Source of the DNA: Candidatus Obscuribacterales bacterium
Lineage (GTDB): Bacteria; Cyanobacteriota; Vampirovibrionia; Obscuribacterales; Obscuribacteraceae
Direction of reading: 5' to 3'
Assembly: GCA_019747875.1 (NCBI GenBank)
Contig: JAIEQI010000197.1
Coordinates: forward strand, 1-43,398
DNA: 43,398 bases
Shown: positions 1 to 9,165 of the stretch, piece by piece
Layout of the letters: each line of letters starts with the position of its first letter
Numbering within the stretch: the first letter of the stretch is position 1
Made by a program: the position numbers and the translations under genes
The notes under the pieces: generated by a model
Databases searched by the model: none
The model's input: only the letters and a program-made list of their open reading frames with translations
Told to the model about the DNA's origin: nothing

Positions 1-58
1 GGGGCGATGGAGAAACTGCTGAATTTTCGATTGCCGTCAGAAATAAATCTGCTGAAAT

Positions 59-823
59 TTAGTTTGCCACAGACAACTTTATGCCCCTCATGTCTAATTC
101 ATTGGCCGAAATGTTTGTTACCCTTCCTTGATTTTCGTTCTCCCCGATTCCTTTCAGTCCGACATCGAACATCCCCATGGAGATATTGATCACAACGCCG
201 GGATTCTGTTTAACCTCAGGTAGTAACTTTTTGAGATCATTGCTTATACGATCGCCGAAACCATCGGCAACAACAATCTCTCGTCGGTCCTTTTCCGAGA
301 GATTTACCATTGTGTAAGGCGTAGCTACAAAGTTCTTGAGACGGATAGCCATATCGGGGCTGATGAATTGAATGTCTTGATCACTCACGCCCGCGGATCT
401 GGCCTTAATGACTCCGGCAACAGCATCGGCGTGAGCATCCGTCTTGTCCATAACAATGAACTTGGGTTTGTCGGACGGCTTGTTATCTTTGCCTGGAACC
501 AGCACCTGGTCAAGCAACGAAAGTCCTTGTGAGCTAACGCCATCAAGTTTGGCCCTTCCTAACAAATGCTTCTCGTCATGGCAAACTTCACTTTTATCCA
601 GACGGGTGGCAAGATTCTCCGGTGCGCGATGTCTTTCATCAAGCACCTTAAGAAAGAGCGAACGGTCATCGTCGCTCAAGTCCTTTGCACCTTCAGCGGC
701 TGTCTTTGCCTTTTCAGTGCCGACCTCGTTTTCTCCGCATTCCTTAGCCATTGAATCGCCGCAAACGTAGTCTTCAATAGACTTTATACCCAGAATGCCG
801 GATTTTCGATACACGTCGACCAA
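59..823 (-). CDS. Hypothetical protein, faint subtilase-like pattern
   Basis: A 254-residue frame that I do not recognise. It opens with TTG and has no convincing ribosome binding site; an internal ATG (MAKECGENEV, about residue 25) is an alternative start. There is no signal peptide or membrane segment. The first 70 residues are charged and probably disordered. The C-terminal half contains FIVMDKTDAHADAVAGVI and GVVINISMG, which faintly recall the Asp/His and substrate-binding strands of subtilase (S8) folds. No Ser-nucleophile segment follows, because the frame stops at TAA. It could be a truncated protease-like domain or an unrelated alpha/beta protein. The downstream side lies at the window edge, so a longer broken gene cannot be excluded. 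Confidence 0.55.
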   Translation of the reverse strand: MVDVYRKSGILGIKSIEDYVCGDSMAKECGENEVGTEKAKTAAEGAKDLSDDDRSLFLKVLDERHRAPENLATRLDKSEVCHDEKHLLGRAKLDGVSSQGLSLLDQVLVPGKDNKPSDKPKFIVMDKTDAHADAVAGVIKARSAGVSDQDIQFISPDMAIRLKNFVATPYTMVNLSEKDRREIVVADGFGDRISNDLKKLLPEVKQNPGVVINISMGMFDVGLKGIGENENQGRVTNISANELDMRGIKLSVAN

Positions 824-924
824 AAGTTACTGCTGATATCACAATGAAGCTAGACTCTCCTCACAACTCGCCCACGCTTTTTGGATAGAGTACTTCCTAT
901 CGCATCCCTTTGAGGCGCAGGACC

Positions 925-1134
925 ATGATTAAGAAGAGAACGTCAAAAACAGCAATCCGAGAATTGACGGATCTAGAACTTCAATCGATCGTGGGTGGCG
1001 TAAACGGCTCGGTTAAAATTGACCCAAGCACAGGAACTTATATCTACAAGCCAAACAACGATAGCGCTCATACTGGTGGCAGCGACAGCTTCACCGTTAC
1101 TGTCAACGATCAACATGGCAGCTTTACGCCCTGA
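925..1134 (+). CDS. Small double-glycine-leader protein with VCBS-like module
   Basis: A 69-residue protein starting at ATG 925, with a purine-rich stretch (aggcgcagg) just upstream. A TTG at 910 would add five residues. The N-terminus reads as a class II double-glycine leader: a basic start, then ELTDLELQSIVGGV. GG leaders are normally cleaved by the C39 peptidase domain of a dedicated ABC exporter, and no such exporter lies in this window. After the GG, a segment of about 38 residues (GTYIYKPNN, then GGSDSFTVTVNDQHG) resembles one cadherin/VCBS repeat of large adhesins. The gene is either a mini-adhesin exported by a GG pathway or the broken 5' end of a larger repeat protein. It ends in TGA. 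Confidence 0.6.
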   Translation: MIKKRTSKTAIRELTDLELQSIVGGVNGSVKIDPSTGTYIYKPNNDSAHTGGSDSFTVTVNDQHGSFTP

Positions 1135-1278
1135 TATTCATACCGCAACGATCTTGCTCGGGCATATGAACCCGACAAAGAGCTTACTTTACAGATGGAT
1201 CGATAAAAAGTCCTTATAGCCAGGATCGCGATGTCATGTGGCTTGCAGGAGGAGCTGACGCGCCCTCCTCTGTGACTA

Positions 1279-2265
1279 CTAATTATTGCTGCCAGGGTCT
1301 TTTCCAGCGGGCGAAGCCTGGCTAAAGAACGCGCCACGGAAGCGTTTGTAGATAAGGAACGCAGCGATCGGTGTTCCGATCGCAATTCCAACTGTAGCAA
1401 TGATTATCGACATTAGTACGTACGAGACCAATTGTTGTAGGCGGTCAAGGCGCTTCCCGAGCCCCTCAAGAGGTCCTGCGACTTCCAAAAGAGGATCTCT
1501 AATTTGCGAAATGGGTCTCTGCAGTTCAACGACCTGATTGCGCACTGCAGTCAAATCAGATCGGATAGACTTCAAATCTTCTCGCAGACCAGACATGCCC
1601 GCTTCCATCTGTTTTACTTGTCCTTCGACCCCTTCCAATGGACCGTGCATTCCTTCCATTTGATGTCCAACGCTGAGCAATTGCGCATGCATCGAATCCA
1701 TTTTTTGTCCAACGCTGCCGATTTGGCTTTGCACTGCACCCATCTTGTCGCCAATGGGTCCCATCTGCTTCTGCATTGCTTCCATCTGGCCGCCGACGTT
1801 ACCCATTTGCTTGTACATCGCGTCCATCTGCTCGCCGACGCTGCCTAACTGTTTGTGCGTGATGTCCATTTGCTTATCGACATGCACCATCGTGTTCTGC
1901 AATTGGAGCATGGTTGGTTGCAGTCCGGCGACAGGAAGCTGCAGCTTCTTCATTTCCTCGTAGAGGCGCATGTTTATTGATTCGATTTCTCTCATCTCAC
2001 CCATAGTTTGTTTGATCGGGTGAAAACCACGAACGGTAGGAACATCCGGCAGGTTCAGTTCTTTCCGCATCTCTTCATTGAGATCCGGCTGCTTAGAAGA
2101 GTCCGATTGCTTGTGATGACTCGAAGCGGGAGTCGATGCTAGCAGACCGTTAGTAGCTTCAGCAAATGTGGGACCGACAGCCATTGTCAAGCAAAGTGAG
2201 AGGGCTGCAGATGTCGCTACCAAAAACGCTGCAGATACTGATTTAGCCACCGTTAGGGGATTCAT
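1279..2265 (-). CDS. Coiled-coil membrane protein with 14-residue repeats
   Basis: A 328-residue protein. Residues 8-36 form a signal peptide or anchor (AAFLVATSAALSLCLTMAVG, cleavage probably near TFAEA). From about residue 125 to 215 there are tandem 14-residue repeats of the type SVGxQMDAMxKQMG, two heptads each and rich in Met and Gln, which predict a long coiled coil. A second helical stretch (SGLREDLKSIRSDLTAVRNQ) follows, then a transmembrane segment near residues 285-310 (VLMSIIIATVGIAIGTPIAA) and a short basic tail. The likely topology is an extracytoplasmic coiled coil tethered by its C-terminus. I recognise no family. The start is ATG with no clear Shine-Dalgarno; the stop is TAG. 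Confidence 0.75.
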   Translation of the reverse strand: MNPLTVAKSVSAAFLVATSAALSLCLTMAVGPTFAEATNGLLASTPASSHHKQSDSSKQPDLNEEMRKELNLPDVPTVRGFHPIKQTMGEMREIESINMRLYEEMKKLQLPVAGLQPTMLQLQNTMVHVDKQMDITHKQLGSVGEQMDAMYKQMGNVGGQMEAMQKQMGPIGDKMGAVQSQIGSVGQKMDSMHAQLLSVGHQMEGMHGPLEGVEGQVKQMEAGMSGLREDLKSIRSDLTAVRNQVVELQRPISQIRDPLLEVAGPLEGLGKRLDRLQQLVSYVLMSIIIATVGIAIGTPIAAFLIYKRFRGAFFSQASPAGKDPGSNN

Positions 2266-2445
2266 GGAGGTGGATACATTCCGGACGGACTCTACGCAAG
2301 TGCATTATAAGGCGCAAATCACAAAATAACCACCATTTCCTGGGGTTTGAGCGGAGAAAGGAAGCGCCTGGAGATCTAACTAATTGATGAGCCGTCCAGA
2401 CCGTCGATCTCTCAACAAATTTTCAGAACAGAAGACTATGCTCTG

Positions 2446-4662
2446 ATGCAACAAGCAAGACATAAGATAGCGCAATCGAGAATAGCAATGAGCGCCAAAC
2501 AATATGAAATGGGGGGCGACAACTTGAGCATTTTTGAACAAGATTTGAAATTCGAGCCGCTAACAGCTAGGCGCCGTCGCCTGCTGAAGTTTGAAATCAT
2601 TAGCTATCTCACCATTCTTGCAGTGGTTGGATTTGTCGCTTGGTTCAATTTCAACCAAGCGCATGCAATCATCAAGCCGTTTCTCGTGAATTTTCAATCT
2701 TTGCTCATATTCCTCAAAAGCACTTTTAGCCCTATTTTTGATCAATTCACTCAAACTATTGACGCTCTAGTCGGAAACAACCAACTGCACGCGACGTTCC
2801 AGCATGTATGGTTGATTTTGAAGGGAATTCAATCATTGATCCTGAATACAGTCAAAATCTTCTTACAACTCACTCCACTAATTTTTTTGATTGCATATCA
2901 CAATGGCATATTTCAAACGAGTAAAAGGACTGCATACCGCAGTGTACTGAGTGAGGAGCTACGGAAGTGGTGGATCCTGAACCTCGGTCCAAGTGTCAAA
3001 CTTACATTCGTGCAAAAGAGGAGTGTTCTAGCTGAAATTTTCGCTACAGTCCTTGTGCTACTTCTTTCTTGCTCTCTGGCCTTTCTCATTTGGAGCGGTT
3101 TTGCCAAAGAAGTAACACCTGGCTATATTCTTAGATCACTTGATCTCGGTATGTGCGGCTGGATGTTTGCTTGTTTGCGCGAAGCAGGATTTCAGGTCCC
3201 TGCCGATTGGTTGTCTTATTTAACTGCAGAGAAGAACCTGCTAGCTCCGTTGCATAAAGCTACCCAATGGACGCAATTCTATGAAATGCTTCTGGATTTC
3301 CAACATTCCTTTATTCCACCAGCTCCCGTGATGCCCAGTGAGCTAGTGAATTTCAGAACGTTTTCTGCAGCCCTGTGCACGCTAATGTCGGCCGTGCCAG
3401 CGTCTCTTGCGCTGCACTCAGCGGGTTTGGATCGACTCGACACGAAGAAACTTGTACTCAGTCCCATGTATATCGTCGTGAAAACAAGGCTGTCGTACGA
3501 ACGAAAGGTTGCTTGGTCAGACGTTACCTCTTTGACTGAAAAAGAAGAGAACATCATTGTTCTATTCTCTAAAGGCAATGAGAGTATTAGGATCAACACT
3601 TCTGACTTGAAGGAAGAAGATCGAAGAACACTCTTTCAAGCAATTGATGAACTCGCCACCGGCTGTTCAATGTCTGAAGATATTCGCGATAAGTACTTTA
3701 GTTCTACGAATCGCACTTCTAGCACTTACACATTGTTCTGGGAGGACGCGCTCGCCTCCACACGCAAATCCACAGTGTTTGTACCACTGAAAGAAAGTGA
3801 TGAACTTTTAGGCGGAAAGATAGTCGTGCAGCGTCAACTGGCAGGACAAGGGTGGTCCGCTACCTATCTGGCACGCTACAGAGATTCGGCTGTAGTGCTA
3901 CGCGAATCATACATCTCGTCAGAATCAAAACAAGCAGTAAAAGCTGCGGAGATGCTCGAAAGAGAGGCAAGAATTTTACTTACGCTAAACCATCCGAGCA
4001 TTGCAAAAGTTACAGATTCCTTCATTGAGAACGGCAGAAGCTACCTTGTGCTTGAGTATATTCCTGGGCGTGATCTGCGTCAACATCTCAAATTCTCAGG
4101 CGCCCTCCCGGAGGGTACCGTAGTAAACTGGGCATTACAAATATGTACAATATTGGAGTATTTGCATGGCCAAGAATCTCCAGTAATTCACAGAGATCTC
4201 TCACCAGACAATTTACTTCTGACCGAGCAAGGCAACATTCGACTTATCGATTTTGGAGCGTCAAAACAATCCATAGAGAACGCGACTGGCACGCTGATCG
4301 GGAAACGGGCTTTCATGGCTCCCGAGCAATTAAGAGGTAAAGCGAGCATCAAGAGTGACATTTATGCATTTGGTGCAACACTACACTGTTTGCTGACAGG
4401 AAAAGAGCCGATTGCACTTGCTCAATCGCATCCACAGAAGCAGATTCCAGGAATCACTGATGAGCTAGACAGACTGGTGTCAGAAATGACTTCCTTTGAA
4501 ACATCACATCGTCCGAATTCCATTTCGGAAATCAGAGCAAGATTGGAACAACTACAAGTGGTGAAGCAGCCAGCGGCAGCGATTTCCCTGGCTAAGAAGA
4601 TCGTACAGATATGCAAGATCGCCAGCACATCAACATTGGAGGAGGAAGCCGCCTGTGAATGA
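2446..4662 (+). CDS. Membrane-anchored Ser/Thr protein kinase homologue (Lys-to-Arg in beta-3)
   Basis: A 738-residue protein with an N-terminal membrane region of about four hydrophobic segments (near residues 46-68, 125-150, 200-225 and 305-325) and a C-terminal Hanks-type kinase domain from about residue 454 to 715. A glycine-loop remnant (LAGQGWSATYLA), the alpha-C Glu (LEREARIL), the catalytic loop HRDLSPDNLLL and the metal-binding LIDFGAS are all present, as is an APE-like MAPEQLRG. The ATP-positioning beta-3 Lys is Arg (AVVLRESYI), whereas the neighbouring paralogue has Lys at this place. The protein may therefore be weakly active or a pseudokinase. Its last codons overlap the start of the next kinase by 8 nt (GTGAATGA), which implies translational coupling. 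ATG 2446 lacks a strong ribosome binding site, and ATG 2488 is an alternative. Confidence 0.88.
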   Translation: MQQARHKIAQSRIAMSAKQYEMGGDNLSIFEQDLKFEPLTARRRRLLKFEIISYLTILAVVGFVAWFNFNQAHAIIKPFLVNFQSLLIFLKSTFSPIFDQFTQTIDALVGNNQLHATFQHVWLILKGIQSLILNTVKIFLQLTPLIFLIAYHNGIFQTSKRTAYRSVLSEELRKWWILNLGPSVKLTFVQKRSVLAEIFATVLVLLLSCSLAFLIWSGFAKEVTPGYILRSLDLGMCGWMFACLREAGFQVPADWLSYLTAEKNLLAPLHKATQWTQFYEMLLDFQHSFIPPAPVMPSELVNFRTFSAALCTLMSAVPASLALHSAGLDRLDTKKLVLSPMYIVVKTRLSYERKVAWSDVTSLTEKEENIIVLFSKGNESIRINTSDLKEEDRRTLFQAIDELATGCSMSEDIRDKYFSSTNRTSSTYTLFWEDALASTRKSTVFVPLKESDELLGGKIVVQRQLAGQGWSATYLARYRDSAVVLRESYISSESKQAVKAAEMLEREARILLTLNHPSIAKVTDSFIENGRSYLVLEYIPGRDLRQHLKFSGALPEGTVVNWALQICTILEYLHGQESPVIHRDLSPDNLLLTEQGNIRLIDFGASKQSIENATGTLIGKRAFMAPEQLRGKASIKSDIYAFGATLHCLLTGKEPIALAQSHPQKQIPGITDELDRLVSEMTSFETSHRPNSISEIRARLEQLQVVKQPAAAISLAKKIVQICKIASTSTLEEEAACE

Positions 4663-6304
4663 GTCTTCATCGTTTGAAATCAAGTTCGAAAATATACAGC
4701 GCTCTGAAATACAACGACTGAACAAAAGTAACGCCGTTCTAACAGCAATCTTTTGCATGCTCTTCTGCTCAGGTTTGCCTGCAATGCTCATTTGTCAATT
4801 GTTTGTGCATCTGAATATCGCCGCGATCCTGCATATTCCACTTTCAACGAAAAATCTGGATTTCCTCTTCAAAATTTTCTACATAGCTGGTATCGCAACT
4901 ATGGTGCCGTTTTGGATACTTGGTGCATCCAGTCTATTAGGGCAGAAATTGGAGCGTTTGGGCTCTTCATTTTCCATTACGCCTGAGGGTGTTGCCTGGA
5001 AAACGAAGAATCTTGTAACCCGAGTTATGGTGCATTTTAACAGGACGGCAAATATGGGGAGGGGCAGGATAGATCGTCCTGTGGGCTGGGACGAGATTCT
5101 GCTCATAGCTGCTGCTGGTGACAGTTTTACGCAACTGCAGAAGCAGTATTTCCCTAACAAAGAAATAGCTACATGGATCCCGACTGCAAGTATTTTCTTC
5201 GTCGGTGAAGATAAGACTACTGGTAAGATCTGCATGATGGCGAAGGTACCAATTCCGGAAGACCTCGAGACAAGCAAGAGAATGCTTGCGGTGTTAAAAG
5301 AGTTAGCTCCACAAATTCCAATTACTCAAAAGTGCATGGAAGTACTATTGGGATCGGCAATCCAGGACAGAGATTTGAAATACACTGAGATTTGGCTAAA
5401 GCTTATGGATGAAAAGTCTGCCCAACGAGTACGACAGTCCGAACTAATGGAGAATGACATTCTCAATGAAGGTCGATACAGAATTCATAAGAAGCTGGCA
5501 ACCGGCGGACAAGCAAATCTCTATCTTGCAACAGACCTTGAAACAGGAGCCAAAGTTGTGCTCAAGGAATATATTGTTTCATCGGTGACAGATAATAGCA
5601 TCATGAACGGATTACTGGAATTTGAAACCGAATCCGGTATCATGTCGAGAATCAATCAGTCTAACATCTGCCAGCTTTTAGATATGTTTGTCGAAGATGT
5701 AAGGGCGTATTTAGTTCTTGAGTATATTCAGGGGGAGTCGCTCAGAGCGCGTGTAGAGAGACATGGGGCCCTGAGCGAAAGCGAGACTCTGCAAATCGCT
5801 AAACAAATCTGCCAATCTGTTGCTTTTCTACACGGCATGGATCCTGCGGTAATTCATCAAGACATCAGCCCTGACAATCTCTTACTCAGCAAGAATGAGA
5901 TCAAATTGATCGATTTTAGCGTCGCAACTATGGGTGAGAGCTACAAGGTGGGCCAAATTGCGGGAAAACCAGCCTACATGTCAGTGGAGCAATTCCGAGG
6001 TGTGTCGAAAAAATCAAACGACATCTATTCGATCGGCGCCACACTCTACTTTTTGCTCGTAGGGAAAGATCCTGAACCAGTCAGCATTTCCCAGCCGAAA
6101 GAAGAGCGCGAAGAGCTAAGTGACGGGATAGACGCATTCGTCGCCCGCTGCACTTCATCCGGTCCCGAGCAATTTGAAAGTGCGCATTCGGCCCTGGCGG
6201 CATTGGAACAGCTCATTGAAGCGGATTCCCTCTCAAGAAATAGAGATACCCTCAAGATGCTGACGCTCCCAAGAGCAAACAAGACATCTCTAGTATCCAG
6301 GTAG
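4655..6304 (+). CDS. Membrane-anchored Ser/Thr protein kinase homologue with HQD/DFS motifs
   Basis: A 549-residue paralogue of the preceding kinase. The GTG start lies inside the end of that gene, behind a strong ribosome binding site (ggaggagg). There are two N-terminal transmembrane segments (about residues 27-58 and 72-98), a linker of about 170 residues, then a kinase domain from about residue 270 to 520. The glycine loop is LATGGQANLYLA, the beta-3 Lys is present (KVVLKEYIV), and the catalytic loop reads VIHQDISPDNLL. The HRD Arg is therefore Gln, and DFG is DFS (LIDFSVAT). The catalytic Asp, Asn and metal-binding Asp remain, so activity is possible without activation-loop control by an RD Arg. 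The two kinases have complementary lesions and may form a heteromer. It ends in TAG. Confidence 0.88.
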   Translation: MNESSSFEIKFENIQRSEIQRLNKSNAVLTAIFCMLFCSGLPAMLICQLFVHLNIAAILHIPLSTKNLDFLFKIFYIAGIATMVPFWILGASSLLGQKLERLGSSFSITPEGVAWKTKNLVTRVMVHFNRTANMGRGRIDRPVGWDEILLIAAAGDSFTQLQKQYFPNKEIATWIPTASIFFVGEDKTTGKICMMAKVPIPEDLETSKRMLAVLKELAPQIPITQKCMEVLLGSAIQDRDLKYTEIWLKLMDEKSAQRVRQSELMENDILNEGRYRIHKKLATGGQANLYLATDLETGAKVVLKEYIVSSVTDNSIMNGLLEFETESGIMSRINQSNICQLLDMFVEDVRAYLVLEYIQGESLRARVERHGALSESETLQIAKQICQSVAFLHGMDPAVIHQDISPDNLLLSKNEIKLIDFSVATMGESYKVGQIAGKPAYMSVEQFRGVSKKSNDIYSIGATLYFLLVGKDPEPVSISQPKEEREELSDGIDAFVARCTSSGPEQFESAHSALAALEQLIEADSLSRNRDTLKMLTLPRANKTSLVSR

Positions 6305-6470
6305 CATCCCGTGGTCTTACATCCACCAACCGGTATGCACAGGCTTAATAGATCCTAGTTGCTTAATCAGCCTGCTATGATTAACCAGTCTTGGAAACCA
6401 ATCTCTCTACCCAACTTCATAGGTGGAGCAGCTACCTAATAAAGGACACTACAAATGGAGAAGTTGCAGA

Positions 6471-7247
6471 ATGATTAAACCGGCAACCTGTTTAGTAATT
6501 TGTGCACTGCTGTTTCTCCAAAATACAAACACGGCGCTTGCTCAAGCTAACGGTCAATCGCGGCTGATTGAGAGAAGGTTGACCGAGGCAGATTCATTTT
6601 TCCAACAGAACGATTTTGAGATGGGAGCAAACCGTGTAGTTGAGGCTTGCTCGATGCTCAGGTCATCGCCGCAATCAATGCCAGGCAATAATTATGTTCA
6701 AATAGCCTCCAGCAAAGCAGCTTTCATAGATGGAAAGTTAAATGCTTCATTACAGAACCGTGATTTTGAAACAGCGAAAAAGTTAGTAACCGCCGAGCAG
6801 AACCTGCTTACTTCGCTTTCGAACTGGCAGCCACAGAATGCTGGTTGGCACTATCAAAAAGCGAAACTCTACCACATCGAATCAGGATTACCGATGACTG
6901 GAGTCGGTGCCGCAATGGCTAAGCGGTTAGGTGTACCAAACAATTTGCATAACCAGGTAAACATGCAACCATTGCAATATTCCATTCAAGAATGCGAGCA
7001 AGCCCTCAATTCGCCTGATCAGTCGTTTCGAAATGCTGCAAACAAGTTGAAGAGCACGTGCGAATCCGAGATACAACGAAGAACAGGCAATCTACAACGA
7101 TTCAGCGCCGATTACAATCGCAGACTTCCTAAGGGGCAAGCGCAGCCTACGGTTTACGATCCCAACAGCCAACAGACCGAACACTACTGCTCAAAATGTG
7201 GAGGCGGACACTCAAGCTGGATTTGTCCCAATACACATGGCGGCTAA
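6471..7247 (+). CDS. Secreted hypothetical protein with C-terminal Cys cluster
   Basis: A 258-residue protein from ATG 6471, which has GGAG ten bases upstream. A GTG at 6423 would add 16 residues but would bury the signal peptide. Residues 1-24 are a clear Sec signal (CLVICALLFLQ, cleaved near ALAQ-A). The middle is helical and polar with no recognised domain (RRLTEADSFFQQNDFEMGANR looks TPR-like). The last 20 residues contain HYCSKCGGGHSSWIC, a CxxC-x8-C pattern that could bind a metal or form disulfides. It follows the kinase pair on the same strand by about 165 bp and converges with the next gene, whose stop lies 3 bp away. Confidence 0.72.
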   Translation: MIKPATCLVICALLFLQNTNTALAQANGQSRLIERRLTEADSFFQQNDFEMGANRVVEACSMLRSSPQSMPGNNYVQIASSKAAFIDGKLNASLQNRDFETAKKLVTAEQNLLTSLSNWQPQNAGWHYQKAKLYHIESGLPMTGVGAAMAKRLGVPNNLHNQVNMQPLQYSIQECEQALNSPDQSFRNAANKLKSTCESEIQRRTGNLQRFSADYNRRLPKGQAQPTVYDPNSQQTEHYCSKCGGGHSSWICPNTHGG

Positions 7248-7250
7248 GAA

Positions 7251-8426
7251 TCAATTCTTCAATGCTTTGTCCAGATCACGTATTTGATATTCCAGCTGTT
7301 GCAAATCACGATAGCGATCTTTCAAATCGTTGTTTATTTGATCCAGCTCCTTCTTTGCGTCATTCGATGAATCCCGCTTCAAAGTCGACATATCGCGCTG
7401 TAAAGTATCAACTTCGCGCCAGAGATTATCATACTTCACCATCAAATGAGAGCGATCGGCGGAGATCGACTGATAGTCGGTAGTTCCAGCTGCAGATACG
7501 GGAGTAGCTGAGATAGCGACCGTAGCAACTATTGTGATATAGACCTGGATAACTTCTCGAAAACGTTCCACAAAATCTGGTGGCATTATGTTGCGGACGC
7601 GCGCCATCAATATGTCTAAATGAGCGTGCCATGAAGCCATGACTTCGTGCATTTTCGAATGAGGAAGCCTGCTGTGGGTCAGAATTAGTTTGGTCTGCTC
7701 ACCGGCGTCGACGAGTTCAATTGATACAAGCGACTCGAGCTGATTCTCTGTATCTATCCATGAGAAAGCTAATGATTTGTTTGCTTCGCAGTGACTAACG
7801 AGTCCGCGAATCTTTGTATCTTGCCCCTGGCGATCAGGCGGTTGATTAGCACTAAAAACGAGTTCAACACGCCCACCAAATTGGTCTTCAATGAAACCAT
7901 CGGCCAGCCATGCGCTCAGATTAGGAGTCTCGGTTATATAGCTCCATAAACGTTCACGGGATGTATTGAACGTGCGCTCAAAACGAATCGTATGTTCGTT
8001 GATTACCTTGCCGAAATCCTCGGCCTTAGGAGCATTACTGTTGAGCATGCGTGGCTGAGAGCCGCCTGGAATCCCCTTGTCGCCCGGCTGTGTCGGCTCC
8101 AAGATTTTCACGGATTGAGCTAGTTGCGCTGACTGAATTGATTCGAGACTACGCTGGTGTTCGCGCAATAGTTTGTGCGAAAAGTCGGCGGTCTGCTTCA
8201 ATTCTCCAAGCTCGTGATTTACTCGATTGCAATCCTCAGTCACACTAGCAAGCAAGCCTTCCATCTTCTGTATGCGATCATTTAACGCCGCAATTTCAGC
8301 TTGCCGAACCTTGGACTGCTCAAGCAGCGTCGAAATTGGTTTCTTCAAGACAAGAACAAGTATTACTAACCAGAACCCGCCAATTGCGAGAATCCCTTCA
8401 ATATCCATATCGAAATCCCACCACAC
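7251..8426 (-). CDS. Membrane protein with coiled coils around an SRPBCC/AHSA1-like domain
   Basis: A protein of 391 residues from GTG 8426; an internal ATG at 8408 (MDIEGILAIGG) is equally plausible. An N-terminal transmembrane helix (ILAIGGFWLVILVLVL) is followed by a coiled coil (about residues 38-95). Residues about 140-280 form an SRPBCC/AHSA1-like ligand-binding domain (RFERTFNTSRERLWSYIT, GGRVELVF, then TKLILTHSRLP and a C-terminal helix with WHAHLDILM). A second hydrophobic segment (VYITIVATVAISATPVSAAG) and another coiled coil end the protein. AHSA1 domains are usually soluble, so placing one between membrane segments and coiled coils is unusual. The ligand is unknown. The stop is TGA. 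Confidence 0.75.
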   Translation of the reverse strand: MWWDFDMDIEGILAIGGFWLVILVLVLKKPISTLLEQSKVRQAEIAALNDRIQKMEGLLASVTEDCNRVNHELGELKQTADFSHKLLREHQRSLESIQSAQLAQSVKILEPTQPGDKGIPGGSQPRMLNSNAPKAEDFGKVINEHTIRFERTFNTSRERLWSYITETPNLSAWLADGFIEDQFGGRVELVFSANQPPDRQGQDTKIRGLVSHCEANKSLAFSWIDTENQLESLVSIELVDAGEQTKLILTHSRLPHSKMHEVMASWHAHLDILMARVRNIMPPDFVERFREVIQVYITIVATVAISATPVSAAGTTDYQSISADRSHLMVKYDNLWREVDTLQRDMSTLKRDSSNDAKKELDQINNDLKDRYRDLQQLEYQIRDLDKALKN

Positions 8427-8664
8427 CAGCCCAGCAAATTACTCTGAACCTAACCGAAGAACGCTTGCTTGACAACGACAGAACACAGTCTAGGGTGGGA
8501 AAAACCGCGTTTTCGAGTTTAGATCTTCCTAAGCTGGCTCTCGGACGTACGGATACCAACAAACTTTAGAGATGTCGATCTTTTCAAACTTGTGGCGTGG
8601 AGGATAACCCGTCTACCTGAGGTCAATGTCGATGATCTTCGCTGGCGTGTTTGCAACTCTTTTC

Positions 8665-8910
8665 TTATGCGGCCTTGCCGTGCTCGAGCTCACGAATCTC
8701 TTTTAGAACTTGTGGCGTAGGTTCAGTCACTATTCCGTTTACACTCCTGACCATCTTACCTTTCCCGAACGTCCAATCGAGTTCCTTTTGATCTTGCTCT
8801 TTGACGACAAAATACAATCTTGGAGATTCTCGCAGAAGTTCGGCGCGGCTATGCTGATCAGCCCGGAACATCGCCATGGCATCAGCGAAAACTTCAGACG
8901 GATTAATCAC
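8665..8910 (-). CDS. Small protein at the end of the oxygenase operon
   Basis: About 81 residues from a GTG whose last bases overlap the ferredoxin stop (GTGA), a typical coupled arrangement. The frame opens further upstream at GTG 8946 (93 residues, 40-nt overlap), and ATG 8877 is a third option. The sequence is soluble and mixed alpha/beta (SPRLYFVVKEQDQKELDWTF). I do not recognise a family. Its place as the last gene of a diiron oxygenase-ferredoxin operon suggests an accessory or effector-like subunit, comparable in size to PaaB (about 95 residues), but I see no clear PaaB motif. The role is inference from context only. It ends in TAA. Confidence 0.6.
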   Translation of the reverse strand: MINPSEVFADAMAMFRADQHSRAELLRESPRLYFVVKEQDQKELDWTFGKGKMVRSVNGIVTEPTPQVLKEIRELEHGKAA

Positions 8911-9161
8911 GACTGCGGTAAGTTGCTTGTCGGCACAGAAGTCCACTCGGCTTGTTCCATCTGGGTAAATGGTGTTGCAACTTCAATAAAACAATCACAT
9001 GCTCCAGTCGGGCAATCCTCGATGCACTTAGCGCAATTCTTGCATTTAACAAAATCGACGCAAAATCTGCCCGCGATACAATCAATGGCTTTGAGCGGAC
9101 ATGCCATCTCACAGGCCGAACACTGTATACACATTTCGGGATCAACAACATGCTGTTGCAT
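8907..9161 (-). CDS. 2[4Fe-4S] ferredoxin, BoxA N-terminus-like
   Basis: An 84-residue ferredoxin with two classic cluster motifs, CIQCSACEMACPLKAI and CKNCAKCIEDCPTGA, so two [4Fe-4S] clusters are expected. The start HVVDPEMCIQC and the tail after the second cluster (EQAEWTSVP) resemble the N-terminal ferredoxin domain of BoxA, the reductase component of benzoyl-CoA epoxidase, but the flavin reductase part is absent. It starts 4 bp after the PaaC-like stop, with AGGA as ribosome binding site, and its stop overlaps the next start. It is the probable electron donor to the diiron pair encoded just upstream, with a separate reductase supplied from elsewhere. Confidence 0.88.
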   Translation of the reverse strand: MQQHVVDPEMCIQCSACEMACPLKAIDCIAGRFCVDFVKCKNCAKCIEDCPTGACDCFIEVATPFTQMEQAEWTSVPTSNLPQS

Positions 9162-9165
9162 TTTG

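Noticed and set aside
1504..1963. Plus-strand frames opposite the coiled-coil protein
   Set aside because: They mirror the 14-residue repeats of the minus-strand gene and lack start signals.
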